Shown: positions 7,617-16,124 of the stretch, in pieces
Position numbering within the stretch: position 1 is the stretch's first letter
How the letters are laid out: every line of letters begins with the position of its first letter
Source: Agrococcus jenensis
GTDB lineage: Bacteria > Actinomycetota > Actinomycetes > Actinomycetales > Microbacteriaceae
Direction: 5' to 3'
DNA length: 64,000 nt
Assembly (NCBI RefSeq): GCF_003752465.1
Contig: NZ_RKHJ01000001.1
Location: forward strand, 2,108,001 to 2,172,000
Notes under the pieces: model-generated
The model's input: only the letters and a program-made list of their open reading frames with translations
The model's database searches: none
What the model was told of the DNA's origin: nothing
Made by a program: the position numbers and the translations under genes

Positions 7617-9236
7617 TCAGACGGCGCGGCCCGCGCGGCGCCCGGTGTGCAGGCAGCCGCCGAGGAAGGTGCCCTCGAGCGCTCGGTAGCCGTGCACGCC
7701 GCCACCGCCGAAGCCCGCAGCCTCACCGACGGCGAAGAGCCCCGGGATGGGTGCGCCGTCGGCGCCGAGCGCCCGCGCGTCGAGATCGGTCTGGATGCCG
7801 CCGAGCGTCTTGCGCGTCAGCGTGCGCAGACGCACCGCGATGAGGGGCCAGTGGCGCTCGTCGAGGATGCGGTGGGGTGCCGCCGTGCGCACGAGCCGGT
7901 CACCGATGTACTCGCGCGCCCTGCGGATCTCGACGGCCTGCGGGTCGGTGGACGCCGGGTCGGCGACCGCGGCGTCGCGCTCCTCGATCGCGGCGACCAC
8001 GGCGGCACGGTCGATGTCCTCGAGCCGCTGCATGCCGTCGAGCAGCTCGGTGAGGCTGTGCGCGACGACGAAGTCCTCGCCGTGGTCGAGGAACGCCTGC
8101 ACCGGCGCGGGCGCGCCGGGCAGCACGCGCTGCGCGAGGCGGCGGATGCTGCGACCGGTGAGGTCGGGGTTCTGCTCCGAGCCGGAGAGCGTGAACTCCT
8201 TCTCGACGATCGACTGCGTGAGCACGAACCACGAGTGCTCCGCGCCCACCGACCGCAGGTGCTCGAGCGTCGTGAGGGTGTCGAAGCCGGGGTAGTTGGG
8301 CGACGGCAGCCGATGCCCGCGATGATCGATCCACAGGCTGGACGGACCCGGCAGGATCCGGATGCCGTGCTGCGGCCAGACCGGATCCCAGTTCGCGATG
8401 CCCTCGGTGTAGTGCCACATGCGGTCGCCGTTCACGAGCCGTGCGCCCGCGTCGTTCGCGATCGCCAGGCCGGAGCCGTCGACGTGCAGCGGTACGCCGC
8501 GCACGGCCTCGCGCGGCGCGGCGCCGAGGCGCGCGGGCCAGAGCTCGCGCACGCGCTCCAGCTCGCCGCCGATGCCGCCGGTCGCGACGACGACCGACTC
8601 GGCGCGCAGCTCGAACGCGCCCGTGACGTCGCGGCTCGACGGCTCGCCCCGCACGGTCAGATCTTGGGCCAGCCGGTCGCCGGCGACGCCCACGACCCGG
8701 CCGTCCTCGACGAGCAGGCGCGTCGCGCGGTGCCGGAACGACAGGGAGGCGCGGCCGTCGGCGACCGCGTCCCGCAGCAGTCGCGTGAAGGGGGTGACGA
8801 GGCCGGGCCCGGTGCCCCAGACGATGTGGAAGCGGGGCACGGTGTTGCCGTGCCCGCCCGGCGTGCGGGCGCCGCGCTCCGCGTGGCCGACCACCGGGAA
8901 GAGCCGCACGCCGAGCTCGCGCAGCCACGGACGCAGCTCGCGGTGCGCGAACTCGAGGTAGGCGTCCGCCCACTGCCGGCCCCAGGCATCCTCGTCGCGG
9001 TCGAAGCCGGCGGTCGCGAGCCAGTCGGCCCTGGCGAGCCCCGGCGAGTCGGCGATGCCGAGGCGGCGCTGCTCGGGGGAGTCGACGAGCAGCAGGCCGC
9101 CGAACGACCAGTACGCCTGGCCGCCGATCGACTGCGGTCCCTCCTGCTCGACGATGCGCACCGTGCGACCGCGCTCGAGCGCCTCGCACGCCGTGACGAG
9201 GCCGGCGAGGCCCGCGCCGATGACGATGACGTCCAT
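7617..9236 (-). CDS. FAD-binding dehydrogenase (fumarate reductase/ketosteroid dehydrogenase-like)
   Basis: 539 residues. The N-terminal Rossmann motif VIGAGLAG (Gly7, Gly9, Gly12) binds FAD. A later GLFAVGEAAGFGGGGVHGY segment near the C-terminus is the typical second FAD-contact region of the fumarate reductase/KsdD superfamily. Actinobacteria carry conserved members annotated simply as FAD-binding dehydrogenase, and this length (about 550) fits. The substrate is unknown; a true Delta1-ketosteroid dehydrogenase assignment is not justified. Its ATG overlaps the stop of the globin gene (TGATG), which overlaps the mscS-type gene in the same way, so all three should be made from one mRNA. It is the last gene of the run. 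Confidence 0.8.
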   Translation of the reverse strand: MDVIVIGAGLAGLVTACEALERGRTVRIVEQEGPQSIGGQAYWSFGGLLLVDSPEQRRLGIADSPGLARADWLATAGFDRDEDAWGRQWADAYLEFAHRELRPWLRELGVRLFPVVGHAERGARTPGGHGNTVPRFHIVWGTGPGLVTPFTRLLRDAVADGRASLSFRHRATRLLVEDGRVVGVAGDRLAQDLTVRGEPSSRDVTGAFELRAESVVVATGGIGGELERVRELWPARLGAAPREAVRGVPLHVDGSGLAIANDAGARLVNGDRMWHYTEGIANWDPVWPQHGIRILPGPSSLWIDHRGHRLPSPNYPGFDTLTTLEHLRSVGAEHSWFVLTQSIVEKEFTLSGSEQNPDLTGRSIRRLAQRVLPGAPAPVQAFLDHGEDFVVAHSLTELLDGMQRLEDIDRAAVVAAIEERDAAVADPASTDPQAVEIRRAREYIGDRLVRTAAPHRILDERHWPLIAVRLRTLTRKTLGGIQTDLDARALGADGAPIPGLFAVGEAAGFGGGGVHGYRALEGTFLGGCLHTGRRAGRAV

Positions 9237-9619
9237 CAGCGGATGAGCGGATTGCGGTTGAGCATGGCCGTCGCGGCTCGCTCGAAGTACTCGTCGAGCT
9301 CCGCGCGGTGCAGCGGCGCGGGGTCGAGCGCGTCGAGGGCGCCACGCATGGCGGCGAGCCAGCGCTCGCGCGCGTCCGGGTCGACGGAGAACGGCGCGTG
9401 GCGCATCCGGAGCCGCGGGTGTCCGCGCTGCTCGCTGTACGTCTGCGGACCGCCCCAGTACTGCTCGAGGAACATCCGGAAGCGCTCCTCGGCGCCCGCG
9501 CGGTCGTCCTGCGGATACATCGGCCGCAGCACGTCGTCGGCCCAGACGCGCTCGTAGAACTCGTGCACGAGCGCGCGGAAGAAGGGCTCGCCGCCGACGG
9601 CCTCGTGGAGCGACTGCAT
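9236..9619 (-). CDS. glbO: Truncated haemoglobin, group II (GlbO type)
   Basis: 127 residues. Group II features visible are the FYERVWADDVLRPMYP segment, then YWGGPQTYSEQRGHPRLRMRH, where the proximal (F8) His falls in the GHPRLRMRH stretch, and WLAAM (Trp G8) later. Trp G8 and the Tyr of the B/CD region are typical oxygen-binding features of mycobacterial trHbO. Proposed roles in the family are oxygen delivery to respiratory chains and reactive-species detoxification; which applies here is not visible. The ATG overlaps the upstream stop and its own stop overlaps the FAD gene start, so expression is coupled. A GTG one codon earlier is an alternative start. Confidence 0.9.
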   Translation of the reverse strand: MQSLHEAVGGEPFFRALVHEFYERVWADDVLRPMYPQDDRAGAEERFRMFLEQYWGGPQTYSEQRGHPRLRMRHAPFSVDPDARERWLAAMRGALDALDPAPLHRAELDEYFERAATAMLNRNPLIR

Positions 9620-10548
9620 CACGGCTTCGCCTCCAGGCCGTCGCCGACGACCTTCTGCACCGACGGCAGGTCGAGGCCGAGCTCGTCCAGGCCGTCCTTG
9701 ACGCGTCGGCGCAGCTCGCGGGCCACGTCGTCGCGCGCGTTGGCGCGCGTGCGGACGACGAGCCGCAGCACGACCGCATCGGGCGACACCGACTCGATGC
9801 CCCAGGTCTCCGGCTTGTCGATGACGCGGCCGAGCCACTCGGGCTCCTCGCTCATGGCCGTCGCGACGTCGAGCAGCTGCCGCTCGACGAGGTCGACGTC
9901 GGCGTCGTAGGGCACCGCCTGGTCGATGATGACGCGCGCCCAGCCCTGCGACCGGTTGCCGACCCGCAGGATCTCGCCGTTGCGCACGTACCAGAGCGTG
10001 CCCTCGACGTCGCGCACCTGCGTCACGCGGATGCCGACCGATTCCACGACGCCGGATGCGGCCCCGAGGTCGACGAGGTCGCCGATGCCCACCTGGTCCT
10101 CGAAGACCATGAACAGCCCGTTGAGGAAGTCCTTGATGACGCCCTGCGCGCCGATGCCTGCCGCGGCGCCCAGGAAGCTCGCCATCGCCACGAGCGACGC
10201 AGCGTTCACGCCCAGGATGCTGAGGATGAGGATGAGCGCGAGCGCCGCGATGACCCACGCGAGCATCGTGTTGAGCACGCTGCCGATCGCGCGGGTGCGC
10301 TGCACGACGCGCACCTGCGCGAGCGGGGAGTTCGAGAGCGCCTCGGTGTCGGCGGCGTCGGCGCGGCGCTTGACCCCGCTCACGACGCCGCCGACCACGC
10401 GGCCGATGATCGTCCTGACCACCCGGAACGCGATGAACGCGCCCACGATGACGATGAGGATGCCGATCGGCGCGCCCCACGCGTCCCACCAGGCCGCGAC
10501 CGCGGCCCAGTCCACGCCGTCGGGCGGCGTGCTCGTCTCGAACCTCAT
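9619..10548 (-). CDS. MscS-family mechanosensitive channel
   Basis: 309 residues. A first membrane helix (around residues 25-45) is followed by a second (AWVIAALALILILSILGV) and the pore helix region LVAMASFLGAAAGIGAQGVIKDFLNGLFMVFEDQ, which carries the Gly/Ala-rich TM3 typical of MscS and the conserved IGDLVDLG start of the beta domain. The C-terminus is cytosolic. Such channels open under membrane tension to release solutes during hypo-osmotic shock. It starts 14 bases after pepN and ends overlapping glbO. The start is uncertain: a weak RBS precedes the ATG, and the frame extends upstream without another good start. Confidence 0.88.
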   Translation of the reverse strand: MRFETSTPPDGVDWAAVAAWWDAWGAPIGILIVIVGAFIAFRVVRTIIGRVVGGVVSGVKRRADAADTEALSNSPLAQVRVVQRTRAIGSVLNTMLAWVIAALALILILSILGVNAASLVAMASFLGAAAGIGAQGVIKDFLNGLFMVFEDQVGIGDLVDLGAASGVVESVGIRVTQVRDVEGTLWYVRNGEILRVGNRSQGWARVIIDQAVPYDADVDLVERQLLDVATAMSEEPEWLGRVIDKPETWGIESVSPDAVVLRLVVRTRANARDDVARELRRRVKDGLDELGLDLPSVQKVVGDGLEAKP

Positions 10549-10562
10549 CCCGGCGGCCCCGA

Positions 10563-13103
10563 TCAGGCGTCCCGCTCCTGCGCGGAGAGCGCGCGCTCGA
10601 CGCCCGCGAGGTGCTCGACGACGATGCGGCGCAGCGCCGGCACGGCCGAGGTGTTCGCCGCGAGCCAGCCGCGGGTGGCATCCGCGAGCTCCTGGCTCGC
10701 GAGCGACGCCGGGTAGAGGCCGACGAGCAGCCCCTCGGCCACCTGGTAGGTGCGCGAGTCCCAGATCTGCTGGATCGCGTCGTGGTATCGGGGGATGAGA
10801 CCCGTCAGCACGGTGGCGTCGTTCACGTGCGCGAGGCCGAGGCCCGTGTAGCGCACGATCATGTTCGAGGCGCCGGCCTCGTCGACGACCGACGCGAACG
10901 CGGCCTCCTTGGCATCGGGCGTGGCGATGGTCGCACGCGCGCGAGCGGCGAACTGCCGGCCTGTCGCGGTGTCGTCGGCTGCGAGCTCCGCGGCGATCTC
11001 CTCCTCGCCGGCCGCGCCGTTCAGCACGAGGCCGTCGAGCAGCTGCCAGCGCAGGTCGGCGTCGATCTCCAGGCCGCTGAGCGACGTTCCGCCGCTCAGC
11101 AGGCCGCGGAGGATCTCGACGTGCTCGGGCGTCGACGCGAGGCCGGCGAAGGCCCCGGCGAACTGGAACTGCGCATCCGACCCTGCCTCGGCGGAGGCGG
11201 CGAGCTCCCACAGGCCGTCGCCCACGCGCCGGATCGTCTCGGCGCGGCGCGACGGGTGCACGTACGAGCGGGCCGCGAGGCCGAGCTGAGCGAGCGCGAG
11301 GCGGATGGTCGTCGACTCGGTCTCGGCGCCGATGTTCGCGAGCACGAGCTCGACGTAGTCGCTCGCGGGCGTCTCGGCGTCGCGCGTCGCGTCCCATGCC
11401 GCGCCCCAGACGAGCGCGCGCGCGAGCGGGTCCTCGATGGTGCGGAGGCCCGAGAGCGCGGTGCGCATCGACGACTCGTCGAGGCGGATCTTGGCGTAGG
11501 CGAGGTCGTCGTCGTTGATGAGGATCAGCGAGGGTCGGATGTGGCCGACGAGCGAGGGCACGGGGGTCTCGGCGCCGTCGACGTCGAGCTCGACGCGGTG
11601 GGTGCGGCGCAGCACGCCATCCTCCTCCTCGTACAAGCCGATCGCGAGGCGGTGGGGGCGGAGCGTCGGCCACTCGGCGGGGCCGGTCTGCTCGATCGCG
11701 AACGACGAGATGATGCCGTCGGCGGTCGTCTCGATGCGCGGGCGCAGCGTGTTGACGCCGGCCGTCTCGAGCCACAGCCGGCTCCACTCGCTGAGGTCGC
11801 GCCCGCTGGCCGTCTCCAGCTCGGCGAGCAGGTCGGCGAGCTCGGTGTTGCCCCACGCGTGCTTGCGGAAGTACGCGCCGACGCCCTGCATGAAGGCCTC
11901 GAGCCCCACCCAGGCGACGAGCTGCTTGAGGACGGAGCCGCCCTTCGCGTAGGTGATGCCGTCGAAGTTGACCTGCACGTCCTCGAGGTCGCGGATCTCG
12001 GCGACGATCGGGTGCGTCGAGGGCAGCTGGTCCTGGCGGTAGGCCCAGGTCTTCTCCATCGCCTGGAACGTGGTCCAGGCGTTCGTCCACTCGGTCGCCT
12101 CGGCGGTCGCGAGCGTCGACGCCCACTCCGCGAACGACTCGTTGAGCCACAGGTCGTTCCACCAGCGCATCGTCACGAGGTCGCCGAACCACATGTGCGC
12201 GAGCTCGTGCAGCACGGTCACGACCCGGCGCTCGCGGATGGCGTCGGTCACCTGGGCCCGGAACACGTACGACTCGGTGAACGTCACGCATCCGGCGTTC
12301 TCCATCGCGCCGGCGTTGAACTCCGGCACGAAGAGCTGGTCGTACTTCTCGAACGGGTACGCGACGCCGAACTGCGACTCGAAGAAGGCGAAGCCCTTGC
12401 GGGTGATGTCGAAGAGGTAGTCGGCGTCCATGTGCTCGGCGAGCGACGCGCGGCAGAAGATGCCGAGCGGGATCACGCGGCCATCGCTCGACGAGAGCTC
12501 GGAGCGCGTGACCTCGTAGGGCCCGGCGACGAGCGCGGTGATGTAGCTCGAGATGCGCGGCGTGGGCTCGAACGACCAGACGGCGGTCTCGCCGTCGACG
12601 GCGGGCTCGGGCGTCGGCTGGTTGGAGACGACCTGCCAGCGAGCGGGCGCGGTGATGGTGAAGCGGAACGTCGCCTTGAGGTCGGGCTGCTCGAAGACCG
12701 CGAAGACGCGACGGGAGTCGGGGACCTCGAACTGGGAGTAGAGGTAGACCTCGCCGTCGACCGGGTCGACGAAGCGGTGCAGGCCCTCGCCGGTGTTGAC
12801 GTACAGCGCGTCGGAGACCACGGTCAGCTCGTTCTCGGCGGCGAGGCCGTCGAGCTGGATGCGCACGCCGTCGTTCACGCTCGCGACGTCGAGCTCGGCG
12901 CCGTTGAGCGTGACCGAGTGCACGGTGCGGGAGATGTGGTCGATGAACGTCGAGGCGCCGGCCTCGGCGGTGAAGCGCACGCTCGTCGTCGAGCGGAACA
13001 CCTCGTCGCCGGTGGTGAGGTCGAGGGCGATGTCGTAGCTCTCGACCTGGACGAGCGCCGCGCGCTCCTGGGCCTCGACGCGAGTGAGGTTCTCTCCGGG
13101 CAC
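10563..13103 (-). CDS. pepN: Aminopeptidase N (M1 family)
   Basis: 846 residues, full length for the actinobacterial M1 aminopeptidase. The exopeptidase motif NAGAMENAGCVTFTES and the zinc site VLHELAHMWFGDLVTMRWW followed by WLNESFAEW are intact. It removes N-terminal residues from peptides in the cytosol; no signal peptide is present. The C-terminal ERAP1-like helical domain is present. The GTG start (VPGENLTR) is chosen for the AAGGAG 6 bases upstream; the longer frame upstream runs into the divergent promoter. A -10 (TACGCT) lies at 13139-13144, giving a leader of roughly 28 bases. It heads the run pepN-mscS-glbO-FAD gene. Confidence 0.95.
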   Translation of the reverse strand: MPGENLTRVEAQERAALVQVESYDIALDLTTGDEVFRSTTSVRFTAEAGASTFIDHISRTVHSVTLNGAELDVASVNDGVRIQLDGLAAENELTVVSDALYVNTGEGLHRFVDPVDGEVYLYSQFEVPDSRRVFAVFEQPDLKATFRFTITAPARWQVVSNQPTPEPAVDGETAVWSFEPTPRISSYITALVAGPYEVTRSELSSSDGRVIPLGIFCRASLAEHMDADYLFDITRKGFAFFESQFGVAYPFEKYDQLFVPEFNAGAMENAGCVTFTESYVFRAQVTDAIRERRVVTVLHELAHMWFGDLVTMRWWNDLWLNESFAEWASTLATAEATEWTNAWTTFQAMEKTWAYRQDQLPSTHPIVAEIRDLEDVQVNFDGITYAKGGSVLKQLVAWVGLEAFMQGVGAYFRKHAWGNTELADLLAELETASGRDLSEWSRLWLETAGVNTLRPRIETTADGIISSFAIEQTGPAEWPTLRPHRLAIGLYEEEDGVLRRTHRVELDVDGAETPVPSLVGHIRPSLILINDDDLAYAKIRLDESSMRTALSGLRTIEDPLARALVWGAAWDATRDAETPASDYVELVLANIGAETESTTIRLALAQLGLAARSYVHPSRRAETIRRVGDGLWELAASAEAGSDAQFQFAGAFAGLASTPEHVEILRGLLSGGTSLSGLEIDADLRWQLLDGLVLNGAAGEEEIAAELAADDTATGRQFAARARATIATPDAKEAAFASVVDEAGASNMIVRYTGLGLAHVNDATVLTGLIPRYHDAIQQIWDSRTYQVAEGLLVGLYPASLASQELADATRGWLAANTSAVPALRRIVVEHLAGVERALSAQERDA

Positions 13104-13138
13104 GCTGGACTCCTTGTGACTGTGGTGCAGGTGCGACC

Positions 13139-13144
13139 AGCGTA
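13139..13144 (-). promoter_or_regulatory. -10 box of pepN
   Basis: TACGCT on the minus strand, about 36 bases before the GTG; the leader includes AAGGAG. It is divergent from the promoter at 13179. Confidence 0.45.
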
Positions 13145-13178
13145 GTGCCGCGCGGCGCGGCCCCCGCCGTGCCGTCGC

Positions 13179-13190
13179 TAGCATCGAGGC
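13179..13190 (+). promoter_or_regulatory. Leaderless promoter of the DsbA-like gene
   Basis: TAGCAT (13179-13184), then 6 bases, then the ATG, without an RBS. Confidence 0.6.
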
Positions 13191-13850
13191 ATGAGTGCGA
13201 CGACCCCGATCGAGACCGTCCCCGAGGCCCAGCCGCGCGTGCGGATGTGGTTCGATCCGACCTGCCCGTGGGCGTGGATGACGTCCCGCTGGCTGGGCGA
13301 GGTCGCCGACACCCGCGGCTTCGACGTCGACTGGCAGGTGATGAGCCTGGCCGTGCTCAACGAGGGCCGCGACCTGCCGGCCGAGTACCTCGCGCGGATG
13401 CCGCGCTCGATGCGCCTCACGCGCCTCGTCACCGCGGCTCGCGGGGCTGGCGGCGACGCGGTCGTCAAGCCGCTGTACGACGCGCTCGGCACGCGCATCC
13501 ACCACGACCGCCGCAAGGACGACGACGCGATCGTCGCCGAGGCGCTCGCTGAGGTGGGCCTCGACGCGTCGCTCGCCGACGAGACGGATGCGCACGACGC
13601 GACGCTGCGCGGCACCCACCAGGCGGCGATCGACCTCGTCGGCGACGACGTCGGCACCCCGGTCGTCGCGGTCGACGACGTCGCGTTCTTCGGCCCCGTC
13701 GTGAGCCCGGCGCCCACCGGCGAGGAGGCGCTGCGGCTCTTCGACGGCGTCGTCGCGGCCGCGTCGATCGACGGCTTCTTCGAGCTGAAGCGCTCCCGCA
13801 CGCGCGGTCCGGTCTTCGACCGGGTCGCCGACGAGCCGCAGGTCGCCTGA
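13191..13850 (+). CDS. DsbA-family oxidoreductase similar to mycothiol-dependent nitroreductase (Rv2466c group)
   Basis: 219 residues, thioredoxin fold with a helical insertion. WFDPTCPWAWMTSRW (Cys25-Pro-Trp-Ala28) and NEGRDLPAEY, VGTPVVAV (cis-Pro) and FFELKRSRT line up with the mycobacterial mycothiol-dependent reductase Rv2466c, which as I recall has a CPWC centre. Here the second cysteine is Ala, so a monothiol mechanism with mycothiol as the second thiol is the reasonable inference. It is cytosolic, with no signal peptide. The stop overlaps the start of rpiB. Alternative: a glutathione/mycothiol S-transferase-like DsbA protein without redox cycling. Confidence 0.78.
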   Translation: MSATTPIETVPEAQPRVRMWFDPTCPWAWMTSRWLGEVADTRGFDVDWQVMSLAVLNEGRDLPAEYLARMPRSMRLTRLVTAARGAGGDAVVKPLYDALGTRIHHDRRKDDDAIVAEALAEVGLDASLADETDAHDATLRGTHQAAIDLVGDDVGTPVVAVDDVAFFGPVVSPAPTGEEALRLFDGVVAAASIDGFFELKRSRTRGPVFDRVADEPQVA

Positions 13851-14335
13851 TGCGCGTCCACGTCGGCACCGACCACGCCGGCTTCGAGATGTCGAAGCGG
13901 CTCGTCGCCCACCTCGAGGCGGCAGGCCACGAGGTGGTCGACCACGGCCCCGCCGAGTACGACCCCGAGGACGACTACCCCTCGTTCTGCATCAACGCCG
14001 CGCGGGCGGTCGTGCGCGATCAGCGTGCGGGCGTCGAGGCGCTCGGCGTGGTCTTCGGCGGCTCCGGCAACGGCGAGCAGATGGCGGCGAACAAGGTCGA
14101 GGGCGTGCGTGCGGCGCTCGCCTGGAGCCTGCCGACGGCCGAGCTCGCGCGCGAGCACAACGACGCGAACGTGGTCGCCGTGGGTGCGCGCCAGCACTCG
14201 GAGCAGGAGATGCTCGACATCATCGACGCGTTCCTCGCGACGCCGTTCTCGGGCGCTGAGCGCCACGCGCGGCGGATCGCGCAGCTGGGGGAGTACGAGA
14301 CGACCGGCAGCATCGCGGGCCACGAGATCGACTGA
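13850..14335 (+). CDS. rpiB: Ribose-5-phosphate isomerase B
   Basis: 161 residues, the usual RpiB length. The N-terminus VHVGTDHAGFEMSKRL and the GGSGNGEQMAANKVEG segment (with the Glu that acts as base in the mycobacterial-type enzyme) identify it. It interconverts ribose 5-phosphate and ribulose 5-phosphate in the pentose phosphate pathway. The ATG overlaps the stop of the DsbA-like gene (TGATG), and the glycosylase gene follows 15 bases later, so the three are likely one transcript. Nothing about it is unusual. Confidence 0.93.
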   Translation: MRVHVGTDHAGFEMSKRLVAHLEAAGHEVVDHGPAEYDPEDDYPSFCINAARAVVRDQRAGVEALGVVFGGSGNGEQMAANKVEGVRAALAWSLPTAELAREHNDANVVAVGARQHSEQEMLDIIDAFLATPFSGAERHARRIAQLGEYETTGSIAGHEID

Positions 14336-14350
14336 TGACTGCAGGCTCCG

Positions 14351-15370
14351 ATGCCTGAGGGGCATTCCGTCCATCGCATCGCCCGGCAGTTCGGGGCGAA
14401 CTTCGTCGGCAGCCGCGCCGCCGTGACGAGCCCGCAGGGCCGCTTCGAGGTCGGCGCCGCCGAGCTCGACGGCCGCACGATCACCTCGTCGGAGGCGATC
14501 GGCAAGCACCTGCTGCTGGGGTTCGACGGCACCGCGGCGGCGCCGGACCGGGTGCTGCACGTGCACCTCGGCATCTACGGCGCGTGGGACTTCGCGGGCG
14601 CCATCTCGGTCGACCCCACCATCCTCGCGAGCACCCTCGCGGTGGGTGCCGCCCGGACGGGGCAGACCGGCATGCGCGGCGTCGGCGGCGGTGCCGGCAC
14701 GGACGGCGAGCACGAGGACTCGATCGCGTCGATCGGCGCGCCGCGGCTCGCCCGGCTGCGCGCGGGGGAGCGCGAGACGGCGAGCGAGGTCGGGGACTTC
14801 CCGCCGGAGCCGGTCGGGCAGGTGCGCGTGCGCATCCTCACCGCGGCCGCCGTCGCCGACCTGCGCGGCCCGACCGTGTGCGAGGTGCTCGAGCCCGCGC
14901 AGGTGCGGGCGCTCGCGGATCGGCTGGGTCCCGATCCGGAGGCCCCCACCGAGTCGCGCCGGCGCGCGGAGGACCGCTTCGTCGCGCGCGCCGCACGGTC
15001 GGGCCAGGCGATCGGGCAGCTGCTCATGGACCAGTCGGTCGTCGCCGGGATCGGCAACGTCTACCGTGCCGAGCTGCTGTTCCGCGCCCGGATGGATCCG
15101 CACCGCCCGGGCAACGTCGTGCCGGAGGACGAGCTGCGCCGGCTCTGGCGGGACTGGGTGAAGCTGCTGCGCATCGGCGTCGAGACCGGGCAGATGCTCA
15201 CGATCGACGGGCTGCGCGGCGCGCGTCGGGCTGCGGCGCTCGCGAACCGCGCCGACCGGCACTGGGTCTACAAGCGTGAGGGTCAGCCGTGCCGTCGCTG
15301 CGGCACCTCGATCGCGCTCGAGACGATGCAGGGGCGCAAGCTCTACTGGTGCTCCGGCTGCCAGCTGTGA
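14351..15370 (+). CDS. Fpg/Nei-family DNA glycosylase (Nei2-like)
   Basis: 339 residues, longer than a typical 270-residue family member. The N-terminal MPEGHSVHR places the catalytic Pro2 and Glu3 after Met removal. The H2TH region GQAIGQLLMDQSVVAGIGNV (DNA contact) and the C-terminal zinc finger CRRCGTSIALETMQGRKLYW..CSGC are intact. The enzyme excises oxidised bases. The extra length sits around residues 95-160, a Gly-, Ala- and acid-rich stretch between the N-terminal beta domain and the H2TH helix, which looks like a disordered insertion. It follows rpiB by 15 bases and converges on the lipoprotein gene. Confidence 0.87.
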   Translation: MPEGHSVHRIARQFGANFVGSRAAVTSPQGRFEVGAAELDGRTITSSEAIGKHLLLGFDGTAAAPDRVLHVHLGIYGAWDFAGAISVDPTILASTLAVGAARTGQTGMRGVGGGAGTDGEHEDSIASIGAPRLARLRAGERETASEVGDFPPEPVGQVRVRILTAAAVADLRGPTVCEVLEPAQVRALADRLGPDPEAPTESRRRAEDRFVARAARSGQAIGQLLMDQSVVAGIGNVYRAELLFRARMDPHRPGNVVPEDELRRLWRDWVKLLRIGVETGQMLTIDGLRGARRAAALANRADRHWVYKREGQPCRRCGTSIALETMQGRKLYWCSGCQL

Positions 15371-15376
15371 CGCGCC

Positions 15377-16027
15377 TCAGCGCCACCGATACAGCGTCGC
15401 CGCGTCGATCCCCGACTCCGACGGACTGATGACCCACGATCCGGTCGGGTCGTCGGCGCGCACCGCCACGATCACCTGCGCGACCTCGCTGTCGCCGGGC
15501 GCGAAGTCGTAGATGTAGCCGAGGTCGTTCGGTGCCGCTGCGGTCGACGCGGAGTTCTGGTCGGTGAAGGGTCCGCCGTCGGGCTGGTACGCGAAGGTCA
15601 TGTCGTGCATCGGATGCGTCGTGATGACGCCCACGTTCGTGATCTCGAGCTCGAGGATGACGAAGCGCTCGCCGGCGCGCGGCACTCCGCCCGTCATCGC
15701 GGCGAGGTCGTCGGCCGGATCGATCGAGCGCTGGGCCGTGACCTCCCACGTCGACCCGCGGTCGGTGTGGATCGTCACGGTGTCGCCGTAGGAGAACTCG
15801 CCGGGCGCGGTCGTCGGCACCGGGGGATCGGTGGGGCCGTTGGTGGTCGGCGCGGGCGCGATGTCGCTGAAGACCGGCGTTGGGCTCTCGGGGATGGCCG
15901 GGTCGTCGGGCGTCGAGGGCGGCATCGCGACGCAGGCGGCGAGGGCGAGCGATGCGATCGCGACGAGGGCCGCGCCGAGCCGGGTCGAGCCCTGCCGGCG
16001 GGGACGGGAGACGAGCCTGGCCTGCAC
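15377..16027 (-). CDS. DUF4352-like secreted lipoprotein, function unknown
   Basis: 216 residues. The lipobox LALAAC (Cys32) after a Leu/Ala-rich signal makes it a membrane-anchored extracellular protein. A Pro/Thr-rich linker (about residues 33-75) leads to a beta-rich domain with GERFVILELEITNVG, the pattern of the telokin-like DUF4352 fold that usually binds an unknown partner at the cell surface. The GTG start is supported by a leaderless -10 (TAGCGT) six bases upstream. It converges on the glycosylase gene with six bases between the stops. No function can be assigned. Confidence 0.72.
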   Translation of the reverse strand: MQARLVSRPRRQGSTRLGAALVAIASLALAACVAMPPSTPDDPAIPESPTPVFSDIAPAPTTNGPTDPPVPTTAPGEFSYGDTVTIHTDRGSTWEVTAQRSIDPADDLAAMTGGVPRAGERFVILELEITNVGVITTHPMHDMTFAYQPDGGPFTDQNSASTAAAPNDLGYIYDFAPGDSEVAQVIVAVRADDPTGSWVISPSESGIDAATLYRWR

Positions 16028-16039
16028 ACCGGCACGCTA
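16028..16039 (-). promoter_or_regulatory. Leaderless promoter of the DUF4352-like lipoprotein
   Basis: TAGCGT on the minus strand (16039-16034), six bases before the GTG start; no RBS. Confidence 0.6.
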
Positions 16040-16074
16040 CTGCGTGCGGCTGTGAGCGCGGGCGCCGCCACCAC

Positions 16075-16118
16075 GCTGGTCGAGTAGCGCGTCGCGCAGC
16101 GGCACGCGTATCGAGACC
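16075..16118. repeat. Palindromic intergenic element (GGTCGAGTAGC/GTATCGAGACC type)
   Basis: GCTGGTCGAGTAGCGC...GCGTATCGAGACC, an imperfect inverted repeat around GCGCAGCGGC. I recognise this as a sequence often found between genes in Microbacteriaceae, although the copy number cannot be tested here. Confidence 0.6.
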
Positions 16119-16124
16119 GATCGA

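Noticed and set aside
7617-9236. Naming the FAD protein a 3-ketosteroid dehydrogenase (kstD)
   Set aside because: Only superfamily motifs are seen, no steroid gene lies nearby, and conserved actinobacterial members exist with unknown substrate.
10611-13145. 844-codon open frame on the plus strand opposite pepN
   Set aside because: It is a high-GC antisense shadow: the minus-strand frame encodes a full aminopeptidase N with GAMEN and HELAH motifs, whereas this frame shows only Arg/Glu/Val-rich low-complexity sequence.
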